A program made the translations under genes and the position numbers. Shown in pieces: positions 43,598 through 56,000 of a stretch of DNA of 64,000 nt. Source of the DNA: Cytospora piceicola (Eukaryota; Ascomycota; Sordariomycetes; Diaporthales; Cytosporaceae); contig JALQBC010000016.1 in assembly GCA_023375675.1 (NCBI GenBank), forward strand, positions 558,001 to 622,000, in the 5' to 3' direction. Below the pieces are notes generated by a model. It was not told the DNA's origin. It was given only the letters and a program-made list of their open reading frames with translations, and made no database searches. Position 1 is the stretch's first letter, and every line of letters starts with the position of its first letter.

Positions 43598-44845
43598 CTA
43601 ATAGATCTCGCGCAATTCTCGCAAGTGCCGGTACCAATATTTGAATTGCTCCTCACCCCTGTTCTCGCTGCACAGGTACTCAGTGTCGTCCGTTCCGATC
43701 AGGAAATAGGTCAGCTCGAGGTCCTTCCGCGCGTACTCGGCGGCCTTGCGGTAGTCTCTAAGCTCCAGACAGATCTTGAAGGCTGCTCGGTACCTGTCGG
43801 TAAGATAATATCTATCAGCACGCACTCTCAAACTTCGTTACCAGACAGAGGGTGAAGAACAGGGGAACACCAACGCATTTCTGAGTGTGGAGGTCCGCAG
43901 GTCGACGGCCGGGTCCTGCAGCAGTCCAATGAGCTCCTCGACCCAGTTGATCGCCTCGCCCGGCGACTCGGGCATGCCGACGGCCTCGTGCGGGTCGTCG
44001 TCGACGTACCGCATGACGCCCTGTTCCAGCTGGTACATGCGGGAGCGGAGCAGCCCGGGCACGGGGTCGTCGGCGCACGTGGGGCACTCGCAGGTGAAGC
44101 CGAACTTCTTGGCCTCCTCCTGGCGCGCCTCCCGCGGCTGGCACGCGACGTCGACGTACTGCACGAACAGCTGCTCGCCGGCCTCGACGGCCCGCGTGGC
44201 GTGCACGGTGAGCCGCTCGGTGGTGCCGTTGTAGTGGGCGTGGGCGTTGGGGCAGCAGGCGTGGTTGATGCGGCTGTACAGAAGGAAGAGCCCGCTGTCC
44301 TCGCCCGTGCCGTCGACGCCCACCCGCGCGCAGTTGTCCTTGAATATGGTGTACCGTCGGGCCATGACCACGGTGGCGTAGCTCAGGGCCCGTCCGTTCA
44401 TCGCCCGGCCTTGCTCGTCCCTCATGCCCGAGGCGGCGAGCCAGTCCCGGATGCGGTTCTTGTCGCCCGCCGAGTCGTAGCTGGCGTCGTAGTAGAGACG
44501 GTCTAGCTTCTTCAGCTTGTCGGCTGGCAGGTCCCGCGCCGTGCGGCAGAAGGTGTCGACGTCTTGCACGAATGAATCTTCGGTCATCTCGTCGCTGGGC
44601 GGCCGGTCGTAAACCACGAAGAGGGGGTCTTCGTCGATTATGCGCGTGCCTCGGGCGATGTCTCGCATTGCAAACAGGCCTTTGCCCATGGTGCCTGCCG
44701 ATCTGACCTCGACGAGGCCAGGATCAGGACGGGCTCGTGTGGCCTGGTGAGCTGGGACGACGGCCCTCGTCCGCGAATTCATGTCTGCGAGTATCGGCTT
44801 TTCTGCCTTCTTCTGCTGGAATATCGGTATCCAGTGCGACGGCAC
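43598..44845 (-). CDS. SET-domain protein, SMYD-like without MYND finger
   Basis: Probable lysine methyltransferase. Exon 44845-43842 ends phase 2 and joins 43793-43598 across a 48-bp intron (GTAACG donor, CTGAT branch-like site, CAG acceptor), giving 399 residues. SET blocks: GKGLFAMRDIARGTRI (start of the domain), RINHACCPNAHAHYN (the NHxC substrate/AdoMet region), EAGEQLFVQYVDV, and a post-SET Cys cluster FGFTCECPTC. No MYND zinc finger interrupts the domain. The C-terminal part (LRDYRKAAEYARKDLELTYFLIG) resembles the helical TPR-like tail of fungal SET proteins. The intron is inferred; an alternative donor upstream would remove about a dozen residues. In-frame Met at codon 22 (44782) is another possible start. 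Confidence 0.88.
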
Positions 44846-45926
44846 CTAATCGAGTTTCTATCGTTTGGAGAGCTGTTGAGTGGAAGAGTCGTTGTGTGGG
44901 ATCTTATCGGGTGTTGCACGCTCTGCTGCAGGAACTGACTAGGCTTGAGATCAGGTTCGCAACAATATCGTCAAGTGATCAAGTGAATGGAATGATGGGC
45001 GCGAACGATATTGGCAGGAAGTGAAGAGTCGTTAGCAGGTATCAAGTAGAAGCCTAAGTGGTTAATAGGGTCCCAAGCTCGCCAAAGACGGGTTGCGAAA
45101 CAATACTTCGGATGAAAAGTACACAATGGAGCAAAGGGCAACAACCGCCTCGGTTATTTCGCCATCTGCGAACGGAATCGAAGGAGTGCATATCTGGCAA
45201 GGCGTTGTAACTACCTACGTAGGTATAGTCAGGAAGCCTCGATATTGTTTGTATACCCTAGGGCAACCACCGAACCACCACAATTCGACGATGCACTGTG
45301 CAGCCGTTGCGCTTTTGACATACAGAAAGCTTGGATACTTGCAGTCTTACTCTACTGTAATACTCAAACGGTTGGACGTCCAAATTGATGATGGTGCCAA
45401 CTGGTTTGATCTTTGGATTGGATGCCTGTTTCTGTATTGCACTTTCATTGCACACTCCTCAACTATTGCAGGCTTGGCTACCACTGATACCACACTGCTT
45501 CTGCGCTGTTCCAATCAATTCCATCCCTCTTAGGTGGGCATATTAGCTATAATTAGCCATTTGCAGATCGCAGCTGTCACAGAAACAGCACATGTGAAAT
45601 TTCTATTGGCAGTCTGCATGTGCAGCATGCAAGCCACTTTCCAGAGCGATAAATGTGCAAAAAGGTATATACTAGAATCCCACCGGGCATTTTCTGACTG
45701 AGATGAGTCCTTACCTGGTCCTTTTCTTACTCTTTACCCCTCCTACTCTTCCATGAGTCTCGTTCGGTTTCTCATCATCTACCATACCTATTGGACGAAT
45801 TACACATTTATCAGCATTTCCAACGTTGAGATTTCTACTTCTACTTGACATCGCTTCGCAGAAACTTCAGTGGCTTTGACCTCCCTCGAACTCCGCTTCA
45901 CGTCGGCCAGTGTGGTACGCCTCGCG
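44846..45926. promoter_or_regulatory. 1.1-kb divergent intergenic region
   Basis: It lies between the SET gene and the ankyrin-CorA gene starts. It carries the palindrome TACCTACGTAGGTA (45212-45225). A 146-codon frame on the plus strand (45093-45533) has one hydrophobic stretch but no family resemblance and was not called. Confidence 0.45.
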
Positions 45927-48710
45927 ATGTCGAACACAGATGCATCGTCAGCGACAGGCGAGGAAGATAGAACAGCCAATACCCAGGGTAAGTAGCAGGT
46001 CAAACCCCTCATCAGTAGTATACCTTTTGGCGTACTGATATCCAAGAAGAATATCTAGGCCAACGCCTTTTCGAGACTAGTTGGAGGAACGACCCGGAAG
46101 CTGTCCGGCGTCTGCTGGAAACTGACTCTGGACGGGAACCACACCATGTCAATTGGACACATGGAATCTCCCGTAGAACACCTTTGCATGCGGCTTGTTA
46201 TATCGGAAACCTTGAGATTGTGAACTGCCTGCTCGAGGCAGGCGCCAGGATCCAGCCCGACTATTCCGATACAACTTCTCTCCACATCGCTGCCAAGCAC
46301 AACTACTTGGAGATCATCAGAGCTCTGTTGGAAAAATCACCGAATACGGGAGATCATCTCAGAATGTGTGACCATGACAACGAGACAGCACTTACATATG
46401 CAATAGCCGAGGGCCAGCTGAAGACCGTCAAGCTTCTCATTAAGGCCGAATCCGACATGAAGCCCGGTTTATCGTGCAGTCAACTCTTCGATATTCATCC
46501 TGCTTGGCTACCACCGGCTCATATGGCATGTCTTCGAGGCCAGCCGGAAATCTTACGCTACTTCATCGAGGAGCGTGGTATCAATGTCAACTCCAAAACC
46601 CAAGCTGGGAGACGGATCAGATGGCCACATCGCTGGCAGAAACACAAACCCCCTGCATTCGATGTTTCATTGCTTGACTGCGTAATAGGCCAAGGCACAG
46701 AGCCGGAAGTTGTTCACTGCTTAGAGTACCTGCTTTTTCAAGACGCAGATCTTTCTGAAGGGAGCGCACATGCATACCGCAATTTAAATGCGGTAGATTT
46801 AGCATGGTTGAAGGAAGACTTCAGATCTCTAGCTCTTATGGCAAGGGATAGAGATAGGCGAGAAGATAATAAGCGAATTGCAATACAGAGGAGTCATCAC
46901 CTGTTTGGGCTAGATCACGACGTGAGTCCCAAGCAACTTCAGGGCAGCATTCCTCAACAGAAAGACGCCCTTTGACCCGAAGACAGTATCAAGTTCTAAC
47001 CCTCCTACAGATGTTTCAGATTCTTGTGAGTCTCTTTGTTACTGGATACTACACCCCTTTGCTTTCCAAGTGTCAAGCAGTAGTACCCTAGATGATTGTT
47101 CTCACCTGCGCAAATCAGCTTACGGCATTTCTAGGCCGTGATGCTGGACCAGTTCATACCACGTGGAGAACCATATAATCCTGAACTAGATGGATTTATT
47201 GAGTATATTTACCAGCATTTCCGTGATATAACCCAGGCAAGCAAAGGACGGGACAAATGGTATCGTGAACCGGGCTATGTGCTCGGAAGCGTGAAGCTGC
47301 CATCATCAGACTCTGTCGTACACGGGGTATTGGAAACAAAACTCGTGACCTTGGCTGTAAGTTTCTTTTGTCTGTAATTCATGTTGATTTACTGAGTCTT
47401 TAGATGCCGTTCTTTGCTTATCGAGGCCGGAAAGAGACGACGCGCAAACAGATCAGTTGTTTACCAAGGTCCCCACTTCAGGAGTTTCCAGTCGTACAGA
47501 CCTGCCTCACCCTTGACGAGTATTGCAATCCAGATATTGATCTGGACATTCTAGCAAAACGGAACATAGACCAGGTCGTGGTCCGGTCTGTGATCCGGTT
47601 TATGAATGGGCTAGTTACGAAAGAGGCTAAGGACGCTTACTCGGGACCAGTTCTTATGGTTCCTCAAGTCTGGATTTGGAAATTTGGTAATCATCTCGTT
47701 ACTTCAGCAGTATTTGCCGACCAAGACGATTTTTGGCTCAAGCCGGAGATCCCTAGATGGGCACTGCAATCAGATGACGAGCTAATTGGGTTTATCCTAT
47801 CGACCCTTATAAACTCACTCACTGAATCGATTCCTGAGCTACGTCAGCCCCTCCTAATGGCCTTTGAAAGGTCAATAGCCGTTATCTCAGAGCTGGTGAA
47901 CAAATACCTCGGTAACGACGAGATGGGCAACATCGACATTGACAAAGAGAAAGAATTTCTCCATGAGATCGAGGATATTCGAGAAGAGCTTGCCATGATC
48001 CAGACGGTGCTGTTAGAGCAGGAGGAGGTATGGAGGGAGTTTGCTTTCTCGACTTGGCCAGATTACTGGCCCACTGGACCAGAAGGGAAGTTCCAGATAC
48101 CAAGGGAGAAGGATGATCATTGGAAGATTATTCAGCGACCACAACAGCAGTTCCCGAAGTTTCGAAGACGACTGAAGAAGCTGGACGACGACGCAGAGCG
48201 GGTGCAAAGATCCATCGAGCTGAAGCTGGACCTGAAGCAGAAACATGCGAGCTTGCAAGTGGCCCGTACCGGATCTGTCATGAGCGCATCCGTCTTCGGG
48301 TTCACCATCATCACGGTCATCTTTACACCGCTCTCGTTCATGGTCGGCTTATTGGCCCTGCCGGTCGACAGGTTTCAGCAAAACCAAGTTCAGGTCCAGG
48401 GAGGAGACTCAGCCGTGTACTCGACGCGTTACATCGGCAAATGGATCGGTGAGTTTGATGTCCTCTTGTCCCCGAAGTTTCTTCAGCTAACACCACCGTT
48501 TTAGCAACAGCAGAAATTGCTTCTTTGGTTGTAACTGGATTGGCGGCGTGGGCGGCACTGGAGTTCTTTATGAAGGTCAAAGTTACGCACCATATAAGGA
48601 ATTGGCTGCACGGGGGCCTTGTGTATCTTGCAGGGCTTGTCCGGCCCAAAACCGAAGACGAATCCTCCTATTTAGCCTCTTCCGCCTCTTCCGCCTCTTC
48701 CATTTGTTAG
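45927..48710 (+). CDS. Ankyrin-repeat protein with C-terminal CorA-like transmembrane domain
   Basis: Six exons (45927-45987, 46059-46921, 47011-47025, 47135-47356, 47404-48448, 48505-48710) splice in frame to 803 residues. About four ankyrin repeats occupy residues 60-220 (RTPLHAACYIGN, TTSLHIAAKHNYLE, ETALTYAIAEGQ, PPAHMACLRGQ). The C-terminal half has the features of fungal CorA-like proteins: LTLDEY, RNIDQVVVRSV, the LMVPQVWIWKFG block, a long Glu/Lys coiled coil, and two hydrophobic helices, the first containing TPLSFMVGLLALP and the second TGLAAWAALEFFM. The usual GMN Mg-selectivity motif of bacterial CorA is not visible, so ion transport is doubtful. Exon 3 is only 15 nt (MFQIL). This architecture is common as a lineage-specific fungal family; function is unknown. 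Confidence 0.85.
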
Positions 48711-49029
48711 ATTGAGATCGTTAGTCTGGTTGTCCAACATTACTGTCAGGCTGGTTTTACGATATATCCAGATGTCACATTATACTTTTCAGAAGGCCCT
48801 CCAGATAGTTCCGGAATTAGTTTAGTTACCCTCAAGATACAGTACGAAGTATGACTTTCACAATCATTTATAAGCGACTATTTCAATGTACTCGGTTTCT
48901 AGTAGTAGTCTGTCTCATGACTTGATAGCCTAGCTTGTGATTGTTCATGCGTACTAAGTCGGATTTAATATCAGATTATCATTGTTGTCGACGCTTCGCT
49001 ATGCCTCTTAATTTGCTTATTAATTTTCT
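48711..49029. other. AT-rich intergenic between convergent genes
   Basis: About 320 bp, AT-rich, with 3' sequences of the two flanking genes. Nothing recognised. Confidence 0.4.
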
Positions 49030-49461
49030 CTATGCAGTTAATTTCCATATCCTTGGCCTCAGATATCTTAAAAACTTCTCCATCGGCTCTTGTATACCTG
49101 GCAGCTCGATCCAATTCTCAACCAACATGGCCAGCTCCTCCCGCGCGTCGCTATCCTCAGGCGCGCCCTCGACGAGCGTCCTCAGCAGCACCGTCTCGAC
49201 CATGAGCTCGAAGTTGGCCTGCTCGCCCGTCTCCGGGTACAGCAGGATGTGGGTCTCGCGATAATTGTCCTTGGCGGCGATGGCGAGCTGCTTGCGCACC
49301 AGGGCGTGGAGGCTGCGGGCCGCGGCCATGTCGTTCTCGACCTTGCCTGTGACGATGCGTTGTACTAGCTTGAACGTGTTCTTGAAACCCACGGGCCAGA
49401 AGATAGGTGTCTGGAGGTCCTCGACCAGGGGGGTCCCCATGATTGACGGTGCTTCTTCCAT
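49030..49461 (-). CDS. Small hypothetical protein
   Basis: 143 residues, single exon, not recognised. It has a protein-like composition with amphipathic helices (ARSLHALVRKQLAIAAKD; FELMVETVLLRTLVEGA; REELAMLVENWIELPG) and no membrane segment or signal peptide, so a small helical cytosolic protein is likely. Its coding part is clearly GC-richer and more structured than the AT-rich DNA on both sides, which supports it being a real gene. It ends in a basic LRPRIWKLTA tail. A frame on the opposite strand covers much of it but lacks comparable patterning. Confidence 0.6.
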   Translation of the reverse strand: MEEAPSIMGTPLVEDLQTPIFWPVGFKNTFKLVQRIVTGKVENDMAAARSLHALVRKQLAIAAKDNYRETHILLYPETGEQANFELMVETVLLRTLVEGAPEDSDAREELAMLVENWIELPGIQEPMEKFLRYLRPRIWKLTA

Positions 49462-51359
49462 CTTGGTGGAAATATGGCGGATGGGCGGGCCTGTAGATAG
49501 ATGATCCCTCTGAGAAATAGGTGGTGAAGCCTCCGCTATTGGCTGGTAGCTAGTGGCCCACTTCTGGTTCCCTGAGATTGCTGTTCAATAAACTTGACTC
49601 GTCCTGTTTGACTCGGAGCAAGTCTGGAAGGTGTTTGCTGCAAATAACTGGCAGCATGTTAGCAAACATTGCGTGACTGCTAAAGGGGACTGGGAAGATA
49701 TACCTCTGTGGAGTGGACACCAGAAGGTTGGATGGTTTAGGTTATGTTAAGAATGTGTATTGCTTTTGACTATTTATGGCTGTGGTCTAGTTTGTCTTGG
49801 AGAGGAGATGAACAGAGAGAGACGGAGGAAGAGATAAAATTTTGCTTTGGTTGAGGTTAATAGTCATTCACATGAAATGTATAGGTTTGATTCTGCTTGA
49901 TGCACTCATCCGTTAGATCCTTCGAGGGAACAATGCAACATTTATGTGTCCACCTAAAAACCTGTACCGTGGTAATAGGGGTGCTCCCGTTATCCACTAC
50001 GAACGTAGGCGTATGAGGGCTCATTAGAAAGAGTTTGATTGTACCTGTGCATCGTAGAATCATTACCCGTCGACCGAAATGGAAAATGGGGCCCAGACGC
50101 TCGGGCTGGTCGCTCATCTCCCTCGAAATTGCACTTTACCAGTATTTACTTTGCGGGCCTGACGGGAGATGCTCCTTTGTGGGTCCACCAAGCCTCCAAG
50201 CTGATAAGAAGTCGGCGCATTCGTGACTATCACAGTGAACAAGGTTCTATCCTGGTTCTCTGTGGAAGACTGGGATGTGTGGGACTGAGGAGGAATATGC
50301 CAAAAGACTAGTACCACAAGCCCGCGCTATTACATACCTAGGTATATATGGCTGCTGTAGGCTATACATGGTATATATTGACCCCCTGTGTATGTGGAAA
50401 TAATGTCTACGGCATGTTTACCTTCTCATAACAATGAAAGTGCTTAGGCTCAACGCGAATCTCCGTTTTTAAATGACCGACCGTGCTTCCCAAACATTGA
50501 ACCGACATCTGAACTAATACGGCCTAAGCAAGAGTTGCTTGACAAGACTGTCACCTGGAACCTTTTCTGTCGACAGTCGACTATGTCGTCGTAATTTCCG
50601 TGTGTATAGTATAGCTTATAAGCTCGCCTTCCGTCTTTTGCCCCACCGAGGAATTCCCGTGGAATGTTAGACCAAAGGACTGATCAATGCCAAATTCAAC
50701 ATTCACCAGTGACCACAGACTGCAGCAATTGCCACTGGACGGATTATGATTGACTATATTTACGTGTGACTAACGCTGTTCACTAGGATAAGCTGCAGGG
50801 TGAAAATGCAAAGACTGTGGGGAAAAGGGTTCCATAGGTTGCCCTAAAGTCTAGGTAAAACAGGAAAATTACATAGAAATGGAAGTCTAAGTAGAAAAGG
50901 AATATATATGAAAGTACTAGCTCTATAACCTGGGGTTAGGGTTTACTTTCCCATATAAGCCGCTTTGTCCTCGAAGGTAATTCCTAAGGGGTTGAATATA
51001 TGACCAACCATGATAAGCGTGGTCAAGGACATACAACTAGTTGAAGTTCTGCTTCCTTATCAAATGATGATTATGGCTATAACATGGGACCGTGCAACGG
51101 GACAGGATGCTTCTTCCTTCAAGTCGCTGTCCTTCAGCCCTCTGTGGAACGACGGCCGTTTCAACTCTTGGGTAGGAACTTGGCTCGGCCACCATGGCGA
51201 AGAGAAGAAAGCCCTCGGGAGCGGGCGAGGAAACGAAGCGATGGGGTAGGTGACTGTTGGAACACAAAAGAGCGAAAGCTTCTTACTAGGTCGAAGGATC
51301 ATCTCACAGTATATTCCATACTTAGTCCATTTCCCCAGGTTCCTCTGGTTGTGTATTCC
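49462..51359. other. 1.9-kb AT-rich intergenic region
   Basis: It contains an exact TACCTAGGTA at 50335-50344 and a GGGTTAGGGTTT telomere-like box at 50933-50944. Short frames are not protein-like. It could include a decayed element, but no terminal repeats were found by eye. Confidence 0.4.
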
Positions 51360-52466
51360 TCAGGGACGTATGGCTAGACTACTGACCGCGTCGACATTGC
51401 ATTTCAGCTCCACTGCCGGCGCCGGCTCCCTCTTCAAAGAAATCCACCACCTCTTGATCTGCTCCAGATCCCTCTCGTGCTGGTCGGCAGGCATGTAACC
51501 CCACCTCCCATCCTCCTTCATCCAGCACCGATTCGGCAAGTAGGCCTCCAGCATGTAGTAGTTGTCCCGATGGAACGGGAAGTCGGCCGAGGGCGGGCCG
51601 CTCCTCTGCAAGAAGGCGTCTGTCTCGCCGGCCGCATCCGCCGGCGTCATGCGAAACCGGGGCCGCCTGTTCCCCTTGTTGGCGCTGTGCCTCCGGATGG
51701 ACCGGATGGTGGAGTTGAGATGTGCCTCGAGGATGACTGCGTACCACAGGGGCGAGGCCCGGCCACCTACCGAGGGGTCGACGGCCTTCTCGACGGTGGC
51801 GGCGTGGGAGTTCAGGAGACGGGTGTTCCACTCCGGCTGCCTGCCCCTGGGGATCATGGGGAGCGGGTCGCCCGCGTCCAGGTTGTCCTGCCAGTGGGAG
51901 AAGTCGATGGCCAGGCAGAGGACGTTCCACCGCAGCACACATGTCAGGCAGGTGCAGACCAGTGACGGGTCGGGCGGCTTGACGTGCTGGTAGTAGGGGC
52001 GTTTGTGGATCTCGAGCTTCCTTTGTCTATCTCGATCCTGGACAAGGACTTGAAGTTGTGGATCGTCAATGTCGGAGATCAGCACAGGAAGGCGTACGCA
52101 CTTCTCCAGACAAGAGTAGCGCCACCGGATGATGGATCTTGAGACGAGAGCGGCGTGTTCTTCGAGTAGAAAGCCGTTGAGCGAGCGGCATGTGCGGGCG
52201 AGGCGGAAGACATCGCTGGGCCGCAGAAAGGCAAAAACATGAATGAGGATGTCGAAGGGGAGGTCAAGTAGGCTTTCATGCTCTCCGTGTGGTTTGTTCT
52301 TTTTCAGTTGGTGTTTTTTGCGTTGGCGCTTACTCCGCTTCGAGTAGACTGTAAGGCTCCCATCGTCGCCGACTCGGTGGGCTGAACTGGAGGGTTTCGT
52401 CACCGTCTCTACCTCCGTCCCAGCAGGTACTGGAGGCTCCTTGTCTTCTGAGATGGTAGCTGGCAT
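51360..52466 (-). CDS. F-box protein
   Basis: Probable substrate adaptor of an SCF ubiquitin ligase, binding Skp1 through its F-box. From the ATG at 52466 (MPATISEDK) it has 368 residues; an in-frame ATG at 52541 would add 25 mostly hydrophobic residues of doubtful value. The F-box lies at about residues 65-115 (LLDLPFDILIHVFAFL, then DVFRLARTCRSLNGFLL). It is preceded by a strongly basic stretch (KRSKRQRKKHQLKKNK) that could be a nuclear signal. The C-terminal half has CTCLTCVLRWNVLCLAIDFSHWQDN and RDNYYMLEAYLPNRCW, blocks seen in a fungal F-box group, but no WD40 or LRR repeats, so the target class is unknown. No intron is needed. Confidence 0.88.
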   Translation of the reverse strand: MPATISEDKEPPVPAGTEVETVTKPSSSAHRVGDDGSLTVYSKRSKRQRKKHQLKKNKPHGEHESLLDLPFDILIHVFAFLRPSDVFRLARTCRSLNGFLLEEHAALVSRSIIRWRYSCLEKCVRLPVLISDIDDPQLQVLVQDRDRQRKLEIHKRPYYQHVKPPDPSLVCTCLTCVLRWNVLCLAIDFSHWQDNLDAGDPLPMIPRGRQPEWNTRLLNSHAATVEKAVDPSVGGRASPLWYAVILEAHLNSTIRSIRRHSANKGNRRPRFRMTPADAAGETDAFLQRSGPPSADFPFHRDNYYMLEAYLPNRCWMKEDGRWGYMPADQHERDLEQIKRWWISLKREPAPAVELKCNVDAVSSLAIRP

Positions 52467-53043
52467 CTTCGGATAGTACAATGGTAAAGAAGGGAAAAAG
52501 AGGGGTTTGATAGTCCAGTCCAGGAAGTTAATTAGGGTCACTTCGATATCGAGGTCCGAGGGTTAGTGAAGTCATCACTGTCCCAGTTCGTTATCATTGG
52601 CCGAGAAATGAGTAGTCAGCACACTACTTACACTGCTGCCTCCCCCAGCGCACCACCCAAGTACTCTTGACCCTGGCTGGGTTAGGGTTCTTCTTGCTCC
52701 GTTTAGACTTCTAGGGAATTATCACGCAGAAGCAAGACAGAAGTTGTGTAATAAGAGGGAACCTGGGAAAACATGGGCTTGTTTATAATGTACCATAAAA
52801 CATGCACTTCCTGTCAATCACAGCAAACGTCACTGGGTCTGGTATTGTCAAAGAATCCATCAAGGGCAGAGCATTGCGCAGCGCAAAGGGGGAATCATTG
52901 ATGTCTCTGTCTAGGTAGAGGCTATAAAAAACAATAAAAGTCGAACAACATAACATCATCATCTAGTCAGTCGTCATTATTAGTTGGATGGACAATGCAT
53001 ATCGCTGTCCATCCTTCTCTCTTTCCGTACTCCGTCCACGTCC
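52467..53043. other. Intergenic upstream of the F-box gene and downstream of importin
   Basis: About 580 bp. It contains GGGTTAGGGTTC at 52679-52690, about 215 bp upstream of the F-box start. The left part should hold the F-box promoter, the right part the importin 3' UTR. Confidence 0.4.
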
Positions 53044-56000
53044 TTAAGCAGCGCCTGCGAGCTTCAGGACCTGCTCATGGCCCTGGAACAGCTCCGGCTT
53101 GGCCTTGTAGAGGCTCTGGACGATACGCTGCACGAGCTGGCGTGTCTCGTCCTGGAGCTGAGCCTCGGGTGGGCTCAGGACCTTCTCAAAGACACCAATG
53201 AGCTTGGGTGTGAGGCTCTGCACGGTAGACTCGTTGGCTTCGTCTGGAAATGGTAGGTTAGTTTTTGATCAAATCGGCATCAGGGATGAATCAGAACTTA
53301 CAAAGCTTGTACAAGCACTCGAAGACGGGCGTGTTCTCCTCAAAGTCCTCCTTCAGGGGCAGGAGGCCGACGAGAACTGGCAGGACGTCCGCGATGGGAA
53401 CGCGGTCAGGGTGAGAGATGATCATGCGGCACACACAGCCAGTAGCGTTGTCCTTAAGACGAGCGTGGTCGATGGACAGCATGGGCTCCAGCTTCGACAG
53501 GATATCGGTGTAGCTGGGCAGGTATGTGTTGGCATCGGTGGAGTTGTAGATGAGCTGGCCCGTCGCGTAAGCAGCGTTGCTCTTGGTCTCGGGGTCCACG
53601 TCTGTGAGGCGCTTGAGAAGGAGCTTAAGGAGTGCTGGCGTGTAGGGCGACACAGCGGCACCCATGTGTGCAGAGCACTCGGCGAGGACACCGACGGCTG
53701 TTGAGCGCTCGAGGTTCTCCTGAGATGAGGCAAACTTCATGATCGGCTTCTCGAAGATCTTCCACAGCTCGCCGAACTGGGATCCCATGGCAGCGGCCAG
53801 TCCGATGATGACATCAAGGGCGGTGTCGACAACGACCCAGTCGTACTCGGATGAGCCAGCGTCCTGGTCCTGCTCGTCCTCATCTCCCAAGTCCTGCTGG
53901 CAAGGGTGCGAGCGGGTGACAATGGTAGTCAGGACGGTGATGGTCTGTTCGACCATCTTGTCCTGGGTGAGGATGGCAGGGCCACATGCCCTCAGGGTCG
54001 CGGCTACGTTGCGGTTGATCTCGGTGACGACGTTACTAGAGTCATCTTGTCAGCGTACGCTTTTTCAAGTAGTTTGATGCAAGTGATTCAGATGGTTTTG
54101 TTCCGGGACTTTCAGGAGTAGATGTAACGTGTTCTCAGCACCCGCAAAATTAATTGCGTCTGAGTGAGCTGGGTGTAACGCATATGTGCTCATCATAAAG
54201 GAAGACATAAAGACAGTAAGGGGAATTTGAACATACCGATCCATCTCCTCAGGCCACAGCTTCAGGGTGGCCGTAGCGACAATCTCGCCCAACTTGATCA
54301 GGCTCTCAGAGGGAGCCTGGGTGGGAGGGAAGCCTGGCTCCCACTTAGAGCCGGTCTGCTCCTCGAAGAGCTCAAAGACACGAGCGTAGGACCTCCACAG
54401 GGTACTGATGGCAGCCTTACGGCAACCCTCATAGTTGTGCTCAATGAGAGGCGTGATGCTCTCCAGGGCCTTCTCGAGGTACTGAGAGATCTCGGCGAGA
54501 CCGCACGCATGCGTGACGACATCTCCAAGGACTTCGATGGCAACCTCCTTCTCCATGGCCTCGGGAGTGACTCCGTAATCAGCCCAGTCGTCATCGTCCT
54601 CCTCTTCAAAGTCATCGTCGTCCATCTCTTCGCCTTCTGCCTTCTTCTTGCCACCGTCGCCGATGATGGCCTTCTCCTCCTCGGAAAGGTCGAGCACAAG
54701 GCCTTCTTCCTCTTGCTCCAAGCTGTCAAACAGTCCCTTGAAGACGCCGACGATGAAGGGAGCAAAGTCCTTTCCGTACACCTTGGACAGGGAGCTCCAC
54801 AGGATGAAGCTCGTCTCGCGGAGTCTGGGGTTTCCGAGGTTCAAAGCCTCCTCGCTCGCCTTCATGAGGTCCATGACATAGGGCTGGAACTTCTGAGGAC
54901 CGACCGCCGTAGCGATGCGGCCCATAGCGTCGCAGACGCCACTGCGGAGGTCCAGCTCGTCTTCGCTGTCCTTGATCTGGACGAAGGGAGCCAGGGCGGC
55001 CATGGTGTTGTCGAAGTAAGGAGCAAAGCTCTCCTCCATGGCACCAGCAATGGCACCCAGGGCACCAGCAGCAGCGCCCTTGACCTTGAAGTCGGGATGA
55101 GCCAGGAGGTTGCCAATGGGGGTTATGAGCTCCGGTCCGTACTTTTGCATGACAGCAGAGTCGAAACCGGATGCCAGGGCGTCCAGCGCGGCGCAAGCGC
55201 AGCGCATGATCTCAACGTTCTTCTTTCCAGCCGCATCATCGGGAGTGCCGGCACTAGCCGCCTGGATGTTATTCAGGATGGCCTGGACGAGGGCATCACG
55301 GTCATCGGAAAGCTCCTCTGCCATCTCATCGGCAATGCGGGTCAAGCCGATGAGAGCGGTGTGACGGACGCCGGAGTCGGGGTCGTTGAGCAGGCGGATG
55401 ACAATGGGCATGATCATCTTCAGCTGGGTAGAGACAAAGTCGGGCGCACCCTCAGCCACGGTACCCAGGGCAAGGACACCAGACTTCCGGAAGCCAGCAT
55501 CGGAAGAAGAGGCGAAGGTGGGCAGGGCTTCGAGCAGAGGCACGATGACCTGGCGAGGAGGCAGGTCGCTCGCAAGCTGGTCGAGGAGGGACAGAGCAGC
55601 GCGAGCGGGGGTGATGTCGTCCTCATCCTCATCGTCATCAATCTCGGTGAGGATCTCCATGCTCTTGAGAGTGAGCTGGGCGCCCATGTCCTTCATGGCC
55701 TGAACCTTCATCCGACGGTAGCGGACAGCCTGGGCCAGGAAGGCAAGAGCCTGGCAACGAACCTCGTCGTCGGCGTTCTTGTTGGCAGCAAGATCGCCGG
55801 CCATGAATGCCATCAGGTCCCGGAGGTGCGGGCCAAGCAGGACCGGCTCGTAGGCGAGGAACTGCTGGAAGACCTCAAAGGACTGCTTGGTGCGCTCATC
55901 ATCATTGTTCTCAACGGCATCCTTGAGAACGTTGACCATGGGGGAAACGAGCTGCTGGACAGCAGTCACAACGGCATCGTCCTCCTCGGGCTCGATCAGC

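Noticed and set aside
45093..45533. 146-codon plus-strand frame with one hydrophobic stretch
   Set aside because: No initiation context, domain or ordered pattern; lies in the promoter region of two genes.
49462..51359. AT-rich stretch considered as a degraded transposon
   Set aside because: No terminal repeats, target-site duplication or remnant transposase or reverse transcriptase frame could be seen by eye.
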